32,248 nucleotides of DNA from Flavobacteriaceae bacterium (lineage in GTDB: Bacteria; Bacteroidota; Bacteroidia; Flavobacteriales; Flavobacteriaceae). Both the position numbers and the translations under genes were made by a program. Where the stretch lies: assembly GCA_947451525.1 (NCBI GenBank), contig CANFZM010000028.1, positions 1-32,248 on the forward strand, given 5' to 3'. The notes under the pieces are model-generated. The model ran no database searches and was not told where the DNA came from. It saw only the letters and a list, made by a program, of their open reading frames with translations. Position 1 is the first letter of the stretch; each line of letters opens with the position of its first letter. Shown in pieces: positions 7,449-15,518 of the stretch.

Positions 7449-9146
7449 TTATTTTTTTGGTGCCTTTGGAGTCACTTTGTTAGAATTTAAACTCTCTAAA
7501 GATTTAGTTGCATAATCGTTTGTTGGATCTAAAAGCAAAGTTTTTGCAAAATATTCTTTCGATTTAACTTTGTCTGTATTAGCATAAAAGGCTGCAATAC
7601 TATTATAAGATTCTGTTACTTTACCTTTATTTTTAGTGATTTCTGCATCACCTTTAGCAAGAACAATATCTATATATTTTTGATAAGTATCTGCCATAAC
7701 ATCATCTTTATCTAAAACACTATTAATTCTAGCCTTATATAAATAGGCCTCTTGATAGTTAGGTGTAGCAACTATTACCGTGTCCATTGCTTTATCCGCA
7801 TTTTGAAGTGCAACTACATTTAAATCTTTTGGTTCTCTACCTCTATTTTCGGTTAAAACCGAAAGACCATAATATACATTATCTTCTAAATAATTTCTAG
7901 AATCTGGATTAGTAATAGCCAATTCAAATATAGAACTTGCTATTGGATATACTTTTTGGACAAAATATTTTTTTCCAATTTCATTTAAACCATTTGCAAC
8001 CCCTGCATCCATTTCTAAAGATTTTTTCAAATCGGATATTCCTAATGCAAATGTAGTAGTATCGATTGTTTTACCATCTGCAGCAACTGATTTTGCAACT
8101 TTAGATAATCCTAAAAAATAATAATCTCCTGCAATAACTTTATTGGTGCCTAATGATGTAAATTCATTTAAAGCGTTAATCGCTGCATCGAAATTTCCAT
8201 TTTGATATGCTGAATATCCTAAATAACGTAAAATACGTGGGTTTACTTTATCTAATTTTTGCATTGCATTAGCTTCAACTTCCAATGCTTTGTAATCTTT
8301 TGCTAAGATTAAAAAATCAGCATGACGCATACGAGATGACAAAGAATAATCCGTTAAACTCAAGTATGTTTCATAATTGCTTAATGCTTTAGCAATATTT
8401 TCAGTATAAGTTCCTGGTTTATTATTCGCCCATAAATAATAGGTTTCTGCCAATTCACGAAAAACAGGACCATATTTAGGATTTAAAGCCAACACTTCGT
8501 CAAAGGCTTTAACGGCTTCAGTATAAGCTTTAGCACCTTTTAACAAAACTCCTAATTGCATTTTTGCTCTTATTAAAGTATTGTCAATTGCATAAGCATC
8601 TCTGTAAGAGGCATAAGCATCATTTTGACTTTTATCACCATAATAAGCATCACCTAAAATTAATTTTATATTGGCATCATTTGGATTGGTCAATTGTGCC
8701 TTAGTTAATAGATTGATAGCTGCTTTATAATCTGGCTTAGAATTATTCATATAAGCCTGAGCGATATATAAATACTCTTCAACATCTTTCTTTTTCAATT
8801 CTTTTAATACCTGATCAAACTTAGCTTGTGCAGCAGATGAATTTCCATTTTCTAAGTCAATTTGACCTAAACCTATGGTGTTGAATCTTGATCCTTCTGA
8901 AGCAGACAAACCTTTTTGAAAATAAATTTTAGCAGAATCTTCTATATTTTGTTTAAGATATAGAGTACCTAATAAATAGTCGGCTCTACCATTATCGGCT
9001 TTTGCTTGAAGACTATTTTTAAGCATAGTTTTTGCTTTTTCATATTGCTCTGCATCTATGGCTTTTTTAGCTTGATCTATATCTTGGGAATGACCAACAA
9101 CAGCTGCTGTCAAAAAAACGAGGCTTAATATCTTATATTTTTTCAT
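7449..9146 (-). CDS. TPR repeat protein of the TonB operon
   Basis: This 565-residue protein begins with a signal peptide (about 1-20, ending VVGHSQ), so it is exported. The rest is a chain of tetratricopeptide repeats, for example AKTMLKNSLQAKADNGRADY, AINLLTKAQLTNPNDANIKL, AVKAFDEVLALNPKYGPVF and a C-terminal repeat around SKEYFAKTLLLDPTNDYA. TPR arrays act as protein-binding scaffolds. It starts 14 bases after the PstS-like lipoprotein gene and is the last gene of the exbB-tonB operon, so it may act in the periplasm with the TonB machinery. That function is an inference from position. Confidence 0.88.
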   Translation of the reverse strand: MKKYKILSLVFLTAAVVGHSQDIDQAKKAIDAEQYEKAKTMLKNSLQAKADNGRADYLLGTLYLKQNIEDSAKIYFQKGLSASEGSRFNTIGLGQIDLENGNSSAAQAKFDQVLKELKKKDVEEYLYIAQAYMNNSKPDYKAAINLLTKAQLTNPNDANIKLILGDAYYGDKSQNDAYASYRDAYAIDNTLIRAKMQLGVLLKGAKAYTEAVKAFDEVLALNPKYGPVFRELAETYYLWANNKPGTYTENIAKALSNYETYLSLTDYSLSSRMRHADFLILAKDYKALEVEANAMQKLDKVNPRILRYLGYSAYQNGNFDAAINALNEFTSLGTNKVIAGDYYFLGLSKVAKSVAADGKTIDTTTFALGISDLKKSLEMDAGVANGLNEIGKKYFVQKVYPIASSIFELAITNPDSRNYLEDNVYYGLSVLTENRGREPKDLNVVALQNADKAMDTVIVATPNYQEAYLYKARINSVLDKDDVMADTYQKYIDIVLAKGDAEITKNKGKVTESYNSIAAFYANTDKVKSKEYFAKTLLLDPTNDYATKSLESLNSNKVTPKAPKK

Positions 9147-9160
9147 CTTATAGTGTATTT

Positions 9161-10078
9161 CTAATTACTTTCAATTTTATTTCTAATGCTTATATTTCTG
9201 CTTGGTTCTCGCATGGGTGCTAGACCAGATTTTAATATTATTCTTTGACCAATTTCTCCTGAAATGAATGAAGCAAAGCCAATTCCTAAGCCATCATATC
9301 CTTGACAATTGATTATATACAAAACACGTGCCAAAGGATACTTTCTTGCTGCAATGCTCTCTTGACTAGGATAAACATAATCCTTAGTAGTTTTGTCTTT
9401 AACACTCAAAACCGTAATGTTATCCAGTATTTTCTTAGTAGCAGCGCTTGGTTGAAAAACCCAATTAACGCCAACAACTCCAATCATACCTTCATTTTGT
9501 GATACATATTGGATAACTTCATCATTTGTTTTAAATGAAAAAACACCTGTATCTGGCATATTTTTTAATCCTGCTAATTCTAAAAAGTAACGGGTCGTAC
9601 TCGAATTAGCATTATCAAAAACTAAACCTTTAATTTTTGTTGGATTCCCTTTTAAAAACTCGACTATTTCGGAGATATCTTGTATGGAATCCTTAGTTTT
9701 TTTATTCTTGATTAAAGCAACAGCATCAATTGCAAAAGAGGTTTCTAAAGGTGTGATGTTTCTGTTTTTGAAAATTGCTCTTTCAGTTGTATTTAATTTT
9801 CGGGATAATATAATAGTTCGGGCTTTATTGTTTACAAAAGATTGCACACTCTCTTTTTCAGATTGTGGAAGCAACTTAATTGTAGCATTGTACTGACTTT
9901 CAAAAACTGCAACCTGATCTTCAATTATTGGCAAAATAGATTCATCTACTAAAATAGAAGTACTTCCAGTTAGTATCGTTTCTTTCGTTTCGGAATCTCC
10001 TTTGCAAGAATATAGAACAACAAGAACTAATACAATTCCAAATAAAACGGTCGCTACTTTGTTTTTAATTTTAATCAT
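9161..10078 (-). CDS. PstS-like substrate-binding lipoprotein
   Basis: This 305-residue protein has a lipoprotein signal with the lipobox ending at C25 (VLYSC). The mature part resembles the PBP-like domain of phosphate-binding PstS proteins: GSTSILVDESILPIIEDQV near the N-terminus, an LSRKLNTTERAIFK segment, and an ending with GFASFISGEIGQRIILKSGL as in PstS. No pst transporter genes are nearby; it lies in the TonB operon, overlapping the small membrane protein gene by eight bases. It probably does not serve a phosphate ABC transporter. The ligand is unknown. Confidence 0.82.
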   Translation of the reverse strand: MIKIKNKVATVLFGIVLVLVVLYSCKGDSETKETILTGSTSILVDESILPIIEDQVAVFESQYNATIKLLPQSEKESVQSFVNNKARTIILSRKLNTTERAIFKNRNITPLETSFAIDAVALIKNKKTKDSIQDISEIVEFLKGNPTKIKGLVFDNANSSTTRYFLELAGLKNMPDTGVFSFKTNDEVIQYVSQNEGMIGVVGVNWVFQPSAATKKILDNITVLSVKDKTTKDYVYPSQESIAARKYPLARVLYIINCQGYDGLGIGFASFISGEIGQRIILKSGLAPMREPSRNISIRNKIESN

Positions 10079-10301
10079 CCGAATCGGTTTTTAATAATCG
10101 CCAAAATCTAAAAAAGCCATAAACTATTAACAATATTCCTAAAGCAATTCGATATTTGGTTTCCATTCGAATAGGAAATTTGGTCCAAAAAATAAGAATT
10201 ACGCCAAGTGTTAAATATATCATAAGAAACAAAACTCCTATAAATAGAAGAAATCGCTCTTTAAGCGATTTCTTCTTATAGTTAGTAACTATTTGTTTCA
10301 T
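10071..10301 (-). CDS. Small two-helix membrane protein in the TonB operon
   Basis: This is a 76-residue protein starting at MKQIVTNYKKKS, with two predicted membrane helices (about residues 19-40, FLLFIGVLFLMIYLTLGVILIF, and about 50-67, YRIALGILLIVYGFFRFW) and charged ends. I chose the ATG at 10301, four bases after the tonB stop; the longer open frame would overlap tonB by about 130 bases. It overlaps the following lipoprotein gene by eight bases. I do not recognise a named family. The tight coupling suggests a role in the TonB complex or its assembly. Confidence 0.75.
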   Translation of the reverse strand: MKQIVTNYKKKSLKERFLLFIGVLFLMIYLTLGVILIFWTKFPIRMETKYRIALGILLIVYGFFRFWRLLKTDSDD

Positions 10302-10305
10302 TTTA

Positions 10306-11106
10306 TTATTCTTCTGGGTTTTCAATAGAGAAAGTCTGTTGGAAAGCACAACGTACTTTTCTACCATTTTGTTCTGCTGGAGTCCATTTTGGACCTTTTC
10401 GCAAAACTCTTTCTGCTTCTCTTCCTGAACCATATCCTATATCTTTCAATACTTTGATATCGGTTAAAGAACCATCTTTTTCTACAACAAAAGAAACAAC
10501 CACTTTACCTTTAAGTCCTGGTTCATCTGGTGGAGAGAAATTAGTTCTCAAGAAACTATACCATTTAGGCATTCCTCCAGGAAATCCTGGCTGAACCTCT
10601 AAACCTGCAGAATCGTGAATAGATTCATCTTCTGTAACATCACTTGGTGGTCCATTTCCTACTGGCCCTTCTGGAAGCGGTGCATTTTTATCACCTTCTA
10701 GATTCTCTTTTCCAAGATTTTTATCTTTAATATCCTCAACCTTTGGTGGCTCTTCAGTTACATCTTCTTTTCTAGCAACTTCTGGCTTAACAAACTTTAC
10801 CACATCCTCTCTTGGTTTAGGTGGTGGTGGTGGTTTTAAATCCTCTTTTGGTTTATCATCTTTAGGAGGTAATTTAATAGCTACTATTCTATCGTGCAGC
10901 CCTTCATCATTTGCAGCAGTAACGCTACTAATGAAATCGGCAATTTTTGGTGTTGCAACTGCAAGTGCAAAAACAACAGCTCCAATACCTAATGCTTTCA
11001 GATTAGTACTCATATTTCGCTTGCGCAAATCATAAGCACCATAACTTTTGTTACGTCCTTCAAAAACGATGTCTAACCATTTTCTTCCTAATAGGTCTAT
11101 TTTCAT
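10306..11106 (-). CDS. tonB: TonB family energy transducer
   Basis: This 266-residue TonB carries energy from the inner-membrane ExbB-ExbD complex to outer membrane receptors. The N-terminal cytoplasmic segment contains FEGRNKSYGAYDLRKR, typical of Bacteroidota TonB. One membrane helix follows (about 35-56), then a proline-rich periplasmic spacer (about 75-130, KPPPPPKPREDV), and a C-terminal TonB domain (about 170-262) with LKGKVVVSFVVEKDGSLTDI and RVLRKGPKWTPAEQNGRKVR. It is preceded by two exbD genes and exbB in the same direction. Confidence 0.95.
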   Translation of the reverse strand: MKIDLLGRKWLDIVFEGRNKSYGAYDLRKRNMSTNLKALGIGAVVFALAVATPKIADFISSVTAANDEGLHDRIVAIKLPPKDDKPKEDLKPPPPPKPREDVVKFVKPEVARKEDVTEEPPKVEDIKDKNLGKENLEGDKNAPLPEGPVGNGPPSDVTEDESIHDSAGLEVQPGFPGGMPKWYSFLRTNFSPPDEPGLKGKVVVSFVVEKDGSLTDIKVLKDIGYGSGREAERVLRKGPKWTPAEQNGRKVRCAFQQTFSIENPEE

Positions 11107-11135
11107 CTTTTTGTTATTTTATAAATGCCAGAGCA

Positions 11136-11699
11136 TTATTTATTAATTTCTTCAGCTAATTTATTTTCCTCAGGGGTAAATTCGTTAACTATAGCGTAAG
11201 TTGGCACTTTACAAATTGCCATTTCATCTAAAATATCGACCAAATTTTTGTAGGTTGACTTTTTAGTAGGTTTAATGATAACAATCAATCCCTTATCTTT
11301 ATCGCCCATAACTAGTGGGATAGACTTTACTCTTTTCAATAATTCTTTACGAATTCCATCTTTGCTATAATCCGTTGTAGTTGGAGCACCTCCAACTTCA
11401 GGAGTAGCAAGCAAACCATGAAACCATTTAATCTGGTCATTAGCACCTAGAATTACAGTAACAGTTCTTCTTTGATCTGTTTTAATTATTGGTGGTTTTG
11501 GATCCGTTGGTTTGGGTTTTGCTGGAAGACCCAAAGGCATCGATTGCGGTTTAGATAACGTGGTAGTTAGCATGAAAAAGGTAATCAACAAGAAAGCCAA
11601 ATCCACCATTGCGGTAAGATCTACTTTAGAATTCTGTTTTTTACTTCTTACTTTGCCACCTTTGCCACCGCCACCATCGCCAGTATTTAATTCAGCCAT
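11136..11699 (-). CDS. exbD: ExbD/TolR family biopolymer transport protein (second copy)
   Basis: This 187-residue ExbD has a short charged N-terminus, one membrane helix (about 26-50) with the conserved aspartate in VDLTAMVDLAFLLITFFML, and a periplasmic domain. The membrane aspartate takes part in proton translocation with ExbB. The glycine-rich start (GDGGGGKGG) is specific to this copy. It lies 26 bases downstream of the first exbD, and the two ExbDs are different paralogues rather than a recent duplication. They may form a mixed dimer inside the ExbB pentamer; that is an inference. Confidence 0.94.
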   Translation of the reverse strand: MAELNTGDGGGGKGGKVRSKKQNSKVDLTAMVDLAFLLITFFMLTTTLSKPQSMPLGLPAKPKPTDPKPPIIKTDQRRTVTVILGANDQIKWFHGLLATPEVGGAPTTTDYSKDGIRKELLKRVKSIPLVMGDKDKGLIVIIKPTKKSTYKNLVDILDEMAICKVPTYAIVNEFTPEENKLAEEINK

Positions 11700-11725
11700 T
11701 GTATATCTTTTAAATTATTATTAAA

Positions 11726-12364
11726 TTAATTTGTTTTAGGTTTAGCTCTTAAGCCAGTTACTAAAGCAAAATTATTAATGTCTTGTTCTTGTAACATATC
11801 CATAATTTTTCTAATTTGTGGATATTGTTGTTTAGCATCGCCTTTAATAGCGAAGTCTAGCGCTTTCTCTTTCTGCAAATCTACATTATTAGCTTTTGTG
11901 CAATAGATAATCCAATCTTTTAATTCATTATTAGTTGAATCTATCGGAATACCTGGTTGCACACCACTTTGGTTTCTTTTATCATTTTTCATTGCTATTA
12001 ATTGTTTCAAACCTGAAACAGGAACACCAAATTCTTCAATTAAAGAAAACTGAGCAATTTCGGCAGGAGTAAAAACAACGCCATACTTCTCCCCCATTAA
12101 TTCTAGGGCTTTAGCACGAACATCTCTATCCTTCATACCAAAAAACACACTTTCGCCTGCATTATTTCTACCAACGGTTATGGTAACTAATCCTGTTTCA
12201 GGAAGTTTAGTTAACACTGTTGACGCTGGTGTTTGTACTGGCAATGGCTCTGGTTGTTTTGCTGTAGCGGTCAAAATGAAGAACGTAAGCAAAAGGAAGG
12301 CCACATCACACATAGCGGTCATGTCAATAGATGCTGCCTTTTTGGACATTTTTATTTTAGCCAT
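11726..12364 (-). CDS. exbD: ExbD/TolR family biopolymer transport protein (first copy)
   Basis: This 212-residue ExbD paralogue has one membrane helix near residues 14-35 (SIDMTAMCDVAFLLLTFFIL) with the conserved aspartate, then a longer periplasmic domain ending in the ExbD-type IMDMLQEQDINNFALVTGL. It is about 25 residues longer than the second copy. It lies 49 bases downstream of exbB. Paired exbD genes are known in flavobacterial TonB loci, including Flavobacterium psychrophilum. Confidence 0.94.
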   Translation of the reverse strand: MAKIKMSKKAASIDMTAMCDVAFLLLTFFILTATAKQPEPLPVQTPASTVLTKLPETGLVTITVGRNNAGESVFFGMKDRDVRAKALELMGEKYGVVFTPAEIAQFSLIEEFGVPVSGLKQLIAMKNDKRNQSGVQPGIPIDSTNNELKDWIIYCTKANNVDLQKEKALDFAIKGDAKQQYPQIRKIMDMLQEQDINNFALVTGLRAKPKTN

Positions 12365-12413
12365 TTTTATCTATTTGTTATTTCTTTGAAAAAAAATTCA
12401 AAAAAATTAATTA

Positions 12414-13253
12414 TTATTTTATACTTCCTCTCATTCTTCTGTAAGAATTCACAATTGCAGTACCTGCTTCGTCAATAGAATACGTTAAAGTATCAATTTT
12501 TGAAGTAAATAAATTGTACATGATAATTGCTAAAGCAGAAGTAGAAATTCCTGTTGCAGTATTTATAAGTGCTTCAGAGATACCATTTGCAAGCATGGAT
12601 TGATCTGGAGTTCCTGAAGATGCTAATGCACCAAACGCTTTAATCATACCTGTTACAGTTCCTAATAATCCAGCAAGAGTACCTAAAGATACTAATGTAG
12701 AAAGGATAGTCATGTGTTTTTCTAACATTGGCATTTCAAGAGAAGTAGCTTCTTCGATTTCTTTATGAATCATTTCAGATGCTTCTTCGCTATTAAATCC
12801 TTCTTTTTTAACTTCTTGGTATTTCACTAATGCAGATTTTATTGCATTTGCAACAGAACCTTGTTGTTTATCACAAGCAGCAATTGCATCTTCAATATTT
12901 CCTTGAGAAATATTACCTTGAATTGACGCCATAAATTTATCTAAATTACCAGTTCCAGATGCTTTAGAGATAACAAAAAATCTTTCAAAAGAAAATACAA
13001 TAACCATTAATAAACATCCTAATAATACAGGAACAATTGCTCCTCCTTTATAAACCATTGCTAAATAATTTCCTGCTTTTGGATGACCTGCTTCAGCTCC
13101 TGCATCTAACATTGCTTTTTCGTTTTCGAAATTACTTGCAGACCCCATGATCAATTTCCATACTAAAAATCCTACAACGATACATGATGCAATGATAATT
13201 CCTGTCATCATTCCGCCACCATTAGCCCCATTTTCTTTTTTTGCGTTTGCCAT
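12414..13253 (-). CDS. exbB: ExbB/TolQ/MotA family proton channel protein
   Basis: This 279-residue ExbB is the first gene of the TonB operon. Membrane segments are visible at about 15-38 (GMMTGIIIASCIVVGFLVWKL), 73-93 (VPVLLGCLLMVIVFSFERFFVI), 180-205 (TILSTLVSLGTLAGLLGTVTGM) and 230-250. The conserved LGTVTGMIKAF segment and the TATGISTSALAIIMYN segment are the MotA/TolQ/ExbB hallmarks. The N-terminal extra segment before the ExbB core is typical of Bacteroidota. It forms the proton channel with the two ExbDs encoded next. Confidence 0.94.
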   Translation of the reverse strand: MANAKKENGANGGGMMTGIIIASCIVVGFLVWKLIMGSASNFENEKAMLDAGAEAGHPKAGNYLAMVYKGGAIVPVLLGCLLMVIVFSFERFFVISKASGTGNLDKFMASIQGNISQGNIEDAIAACDKQQGSVANAIKSALVKYQEVKKEGFNSEEASEMIHKEIEEATSLEMPMLEKHMTILSTLVSLGTLAGLLGTVTGMIKAFGALASSGTPDQSMLANGISEALINTATGISTSALAIIMYNLFTSKIDTLTYSIDEAGTAIVNSYRRMRGSIK

Positions 13254-13318
13254 TTTTTTTTAATTTTAATAGTTTTTAATAATTTATAAGTTTTAGTTGT
13301 AATAAACTTGAATAGGAG

Positions 13319-13326
13319 CAAATTTA
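13319..13326 (-). promoter_or_regulatory. -7 element of the exbB-tonB operon
   Basis: The plus strand reads CAAATTTA, which is TAAATTTG on the minus strand, an exact TAnnTTTG match. It lies 66 bases before the exbB start, giving a 5' leader of about 60 bases. No good TTG -33 element is visible. The palindromes at 13359-13374 and 13379-13399 are upstream of it, where a regulator could act. Confidence 0.45.
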
Positions 13327-13358
13327 ATTTTTTAGTTGTAATAAAAAAACTTTTTTTA

Positions 13359-13374
13359 ACTTTTAATTAAAAGT
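13359..13374. promoter_or_regulatory. AT-rich perfect palindrome upstream of exbB
   Basis: ACTTTTAATTAAAAGT is a perfect 16-base palindrome about 33 bases upstream of the likely -7 element. In AT-rich DNA such palindromes arise easily, so a regulatory role is only a possibility. Confidence 0.25.
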
Positions 13375-13378
13375 CCAT

Positions 13379-13399
13379 TTACGAAAACGTTTTCGGTAA
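13379..13399. promoter_or_regulatory. LacI-type operator-like palindrome upstream of exbB
   Basis: The core CGAAAACGTTTTCG (13382-13395) is a perfect 14-base palindrome with the central CG typical of LacI/CcpA-family operators. The flanking TTA and GTAA extend the symmetry with one offset base. It lies about 55 bases upstream of the -7 element of the exbB operon, more typical of an activator site than of a blocking repressor. No LacI-family gene is in the window. A related sequence is at 32043-32063. Confidence 0.4.
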
Positions 13400-13701
13400 C
13401 ATAAACTTAACATTAACAAGCCCTAAACGAACTTAACATATATACATTAACGTAAATATATTGAAATATTGTATGAGGATTTGATAAAAAAAGGTTAAAA
13501 AAATTTCTGTTTTCTATTTGTAAAATAATTTTTAAAGTTTTGTTCCTTTAGAAAACTAATTTAGCATCTATATTAATTAAGAGAAATTTATTATAATAAA
13601 TTCAAGATTATCTGTAATTTACAATTTATTAAATATTTTTGTTTTATTATATTTTTAAACATTACTACAGATAAATAAATGTAAAATAGAAGATTGACTT
13701 T

Positions 13702-14067
13702 ATGAAAAAATACTTAATTCAAAAAACACCATTTGTTGTTCCAACTACGGATGGTAAACTAATTGAAGAACACCACGGAATACCAACTACAGGAAATCAG
13801 GAAATTTCTATCGCACACATGATTGCACCACCAAAATGGAGTGAACCTTTTCAAACTCCCGAATTTGAAGAATACACCTATATTATATCAGGGAAAAAAC
13901 AATTTATTATTGCAGGGGAAATTCTAATTTTAGAAGCAGGTCAATCAATAAAAATCGAAGCCAATACACGAGTTCAATATTCCAATCCGTTTGACGAACC
14001 TTGCGAATATATTGCAATTTGCAAACCAGCTTTTGACTTTAACAAAGTACATCGGGAGGAAAATTAG
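13702..14067 (+). CDS. Cupin-fold protein lacking the usual metal ligands
   Basis: This 121-residue protein has a single small cupin fold (about residues 35-112): a FEEYTYIISGKKQFIIAGE strand pair followed by ILEAGQSIKIEANTRVQYSN. In the first cupin motif the usual HxH is absent (KWSEPFQTPEFEEY) and in the second the usual P and H are replaced, leaving only a glutamate, so canonical metal binding is doubtful. It may be a binding or isomerase-type cupin rather than a dioxygenase. It is a stand-alone gene, convergent with the KMO gene, with a 10-base gap between their ends. Confidence 0.8.
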   Translation: MKKYLIQKTPFVVPTTDGKLIEEHHGIPTTGNQEISIAHMIAPPKWSEPFQTPEFEEYTYIISGKKQFIIAGEILILEAGQSIKIEANTRVQYSNPFDEPCEYIAICKPAFDFNKVHREEN

Positions 14068-14076
14068 AATGTAGAT

Positions 14077-14100
14077 TTTAGATTTTAGATTTCAGTTTTT
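14077..14100. repeat. Short AGATTTT tandem repeat at the KMO stop
   Basis: Three tandem copies of an AGATTTT-like 7-mer cover the last codons of the KMO gene (LKSKI and stop). They resemble the word-like repeats elsewhere in the window such as GGTTTTAGATTC at 27442. The C-terminal residues of KMO are therefore repeat-derived. Confidence 0.45.
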
Positions 14101-15427
14101 CAATAATTGAATTCTCTACTTCTAATGAATTCCATTTTTCTTCAATATCTGGAATTTGCATTACCTCTTCCATAATTTTATTTTGGAAATCGCCAATGGC
14201 AAGTGCTTCGGAATAGGGTTGTAAACTAAATGTTACCCGACTATAGAGTGGCATCCATTTATCGGGATGTTTATCGGAGAACCATTTTTCGATTTTCTTT
14301 TGTAAAAGGAATTTTTCATCGGCAGTTTTAGCACTCATTTCAATGAAGTTTCTTCTGGAAAGTTCGGCAATAGCGTCTGCATTGGGTTTGCGTGATTTTT
14401 CATATTCAGAGAAAATCATTTTCCAATCGTCGCCATATTTAGTAATTAGTTCATTTAAAATAGTGATGTCTTCAAATCCAGCATTCATTCCGTGTCCGTA
14501 AAAAGGAACTATGGCATGCGCCGAATCACCAATTAAGGCTACTTTATCTTCATAAGTCCAAGGGTAGCATTTCATAATTGCTAAATAACTTGTTGGATTT
14601 TTGAAGAAATCTTTAACCAAATCGGGAATTACCGCTTTAGTATCCGGAAAATATTTGGCAAAGAAAGCAACCAAACTTTTTTCATCTTTTAATTGTTCAA
14701 AGGAGTTTTCTCCTTCAAATGGCATGAATAAAGTACAGGTAAATGTTCCATCTAAATTAGATAATGCCATCAACATAAAGTTGCCTCGTGGCCAAATGTG
14801 TAGCGAGTTTTTATCTATTTTATGGGTATCGTCTTCATTGGCTGGAATATGCAATTCTTTGTATCCAATTTTCATGAATTCTTGCGAATAGTCAAACATG
14901 GATTGGCGTTGCATTCTATGTCGGATTCTAGAAAAAGCACCATCGGCACCAAATACTTTATCGTATTTTATATCTTCCCACTCGCCTCTTTCGGTTTCGC
15001 CAATATGCAAAGTGGCATCGGCTAGAGTGACGTCCCAAATTTTATGATCAAAAAAGAATTCTACACCTGCATCTTCTGCTAAATCAATCATTCTACGATT
15101 CAATACCCCACGAGATAAGGAAAAAATAGCCTCCCCTTCTTTTCCATAATATTGGTACTGCAAGGTATCGTCTTGGGTATGAATGGCACGTTTATCTACT
15201 GGAATTCCAATTTTTCGAATTTCATCTTCCAAGCCTACGTCTTGCATGGCTTTCCAACCGCGATTGGACATCACAAGATTAATAGAACGACCCGAAAAAG
15301 CAACCGTTCTAATGTCGGGACTTCGGTCGTATACGTGAACGGTATGTCCTAATCTTTTAAGATATATTGCCAATAAAGTTCCAACCAATCCGGAACCTAC
15401 CACCGCAATTTTTTGGGGAGTTTGCAT
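14078..15427 (-). CDS. kmo: Kynurenine 3-monooxygenase
   Basis: This FAD enzyme hydroxylates L-kynurenine to 3-hydroxykynurenine with NADPH and oxygen. The 449-residue protein has the dinucleotide-binding GSGLVG (11-16) in the first Rossmann strand, the KMO-like SGRSINLVMSNRGWKAM segment near residue 46, and the second FAD motif GDSAHAIVPFYGHGMNAGFED near residue 300. Length is right for bacterial KMO. Its stop codon falls in a short repeat (GATTTTAGATTTTAGATTTC, from 14080). It is divergent from a flavin reductase-like gene; kynureninase lies 5.8 kb away. In bacteria this pathway commonly supplies quinolinate for NAD. Confidence 0.94.
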   Translation of the reverse strand: MQTPQKIAVVGSGLVGTLLAIYLKRLGHTVHVYDRSPDIRTVAFSGRSINLVMSNRGWKAMQDVGLEDEIRKIGIPVDKRAIHTQDDTLQYQYYGKEGEAIFSLSRGVLNRRMIDLAEDAGVEFFFDHKIWDVTLADATLHIGETERGEWEDIKYDKVFGADGAFSRIRHRMQRQSMFDYSQEFMKIGYKELHIPANEDDTHKIDKNSLHIWPRGNFMLMALSNLDGTFTCTLFMPFEGENSFEQLKDEKSLVAFFAKYFPDTKAVIPDLVKDFFKNPTSYLAIMKCYPWTYEDKVALIGDSAHAIVPFYGHGMNAGFEDITILNELITKYGDDWKMIFSEYEKSRKPNADAIAELSRRNFIEMSAKTADEKFLLQKKIEKWFSDKHPDKWMPLYSRVTFSLQPYSEALAIGDFQNKIMEEVMQIPDIEEKWNSLEVENSIIEKLKSKI

Positions 15428-15447
15428 TTAATTTGTAAAAAGTTAAG

Positions 15448-15455
15448 CAAAATTA
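15448..15455 (-). promoter_or_regulatory. -7 element of the KMO gene
   Basis: The plus strand reads CAAAATTA, which is TAATTTTG on the minus strand, an exact TAnnTTTG match 21 bases before the KMO start. A TTG occurs 15 bases upstream of it (TTGAAACAATTAATTCTG), near the expected -33 position. It lies back to back with the promoter of the flavin reductase-like gene. Confidence 0.55.
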
Positions 15456-15496
15456 CAGAATTAATTGTTTCAATTAGCAGGAAATTAAACAAAACG

Positions 15497-15504
15497 TATC
15501 TTTG
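15497..15504 (+). promoter_or_regulatory. -7 element of the flavin reductase-like gene
   Basis: TATCTTTG matches TAnnTTTG exactly and ends 14 bases before the ATG at 15519, leaving a leader of only about 8 bases. A TTG is present but further upstream (15465) than the usual spacing. Confidence 0.55.
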
Positions 15505-15518
15505 AAAAAAAATAAACC

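Larger units (their letters stand above)
13254..13701. other. Gap between exbB and the cupin gene
   Basis: This 448-base gap separates divergent genes. It is very AT-rich and contains the exbB -7 element and two palindromes, all in its left third. From about 13400 to 13701 I see no gene, repeat family or clear promoter. No open frame of convincing composition is present on either strand. Confidence 0.55.

Noticed and set aside
9161..10078. True PstS of a phosphate ABC transporter
   Set aside because: No pstC, pstA, pstB or phoU lies nearby, and the gene is embedded in the TonB operon; only the binding fold is shared.
10250..10276. AGAAATCGCT..AGCGATTTCT hairpin as a terminator after tonB
   Set aside because: It lies inside the codons of the small membrane protein and has no T run; transcription must pass through it to reach the downstream operon genes.
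10302..10433. Longer form of the small membrane protein (120 residues)
   Set aside because: The extension overlaps tonB by about 130 bases, and an ATG four bases after the tonB stop gives a natural start.
13702..14067. Cupin gene as 3-hydroxyanthranilate 3,4-dioxygenase
   Set aside because: It is too short and lacks the iron-binding histidines, despite lying next to KMO.
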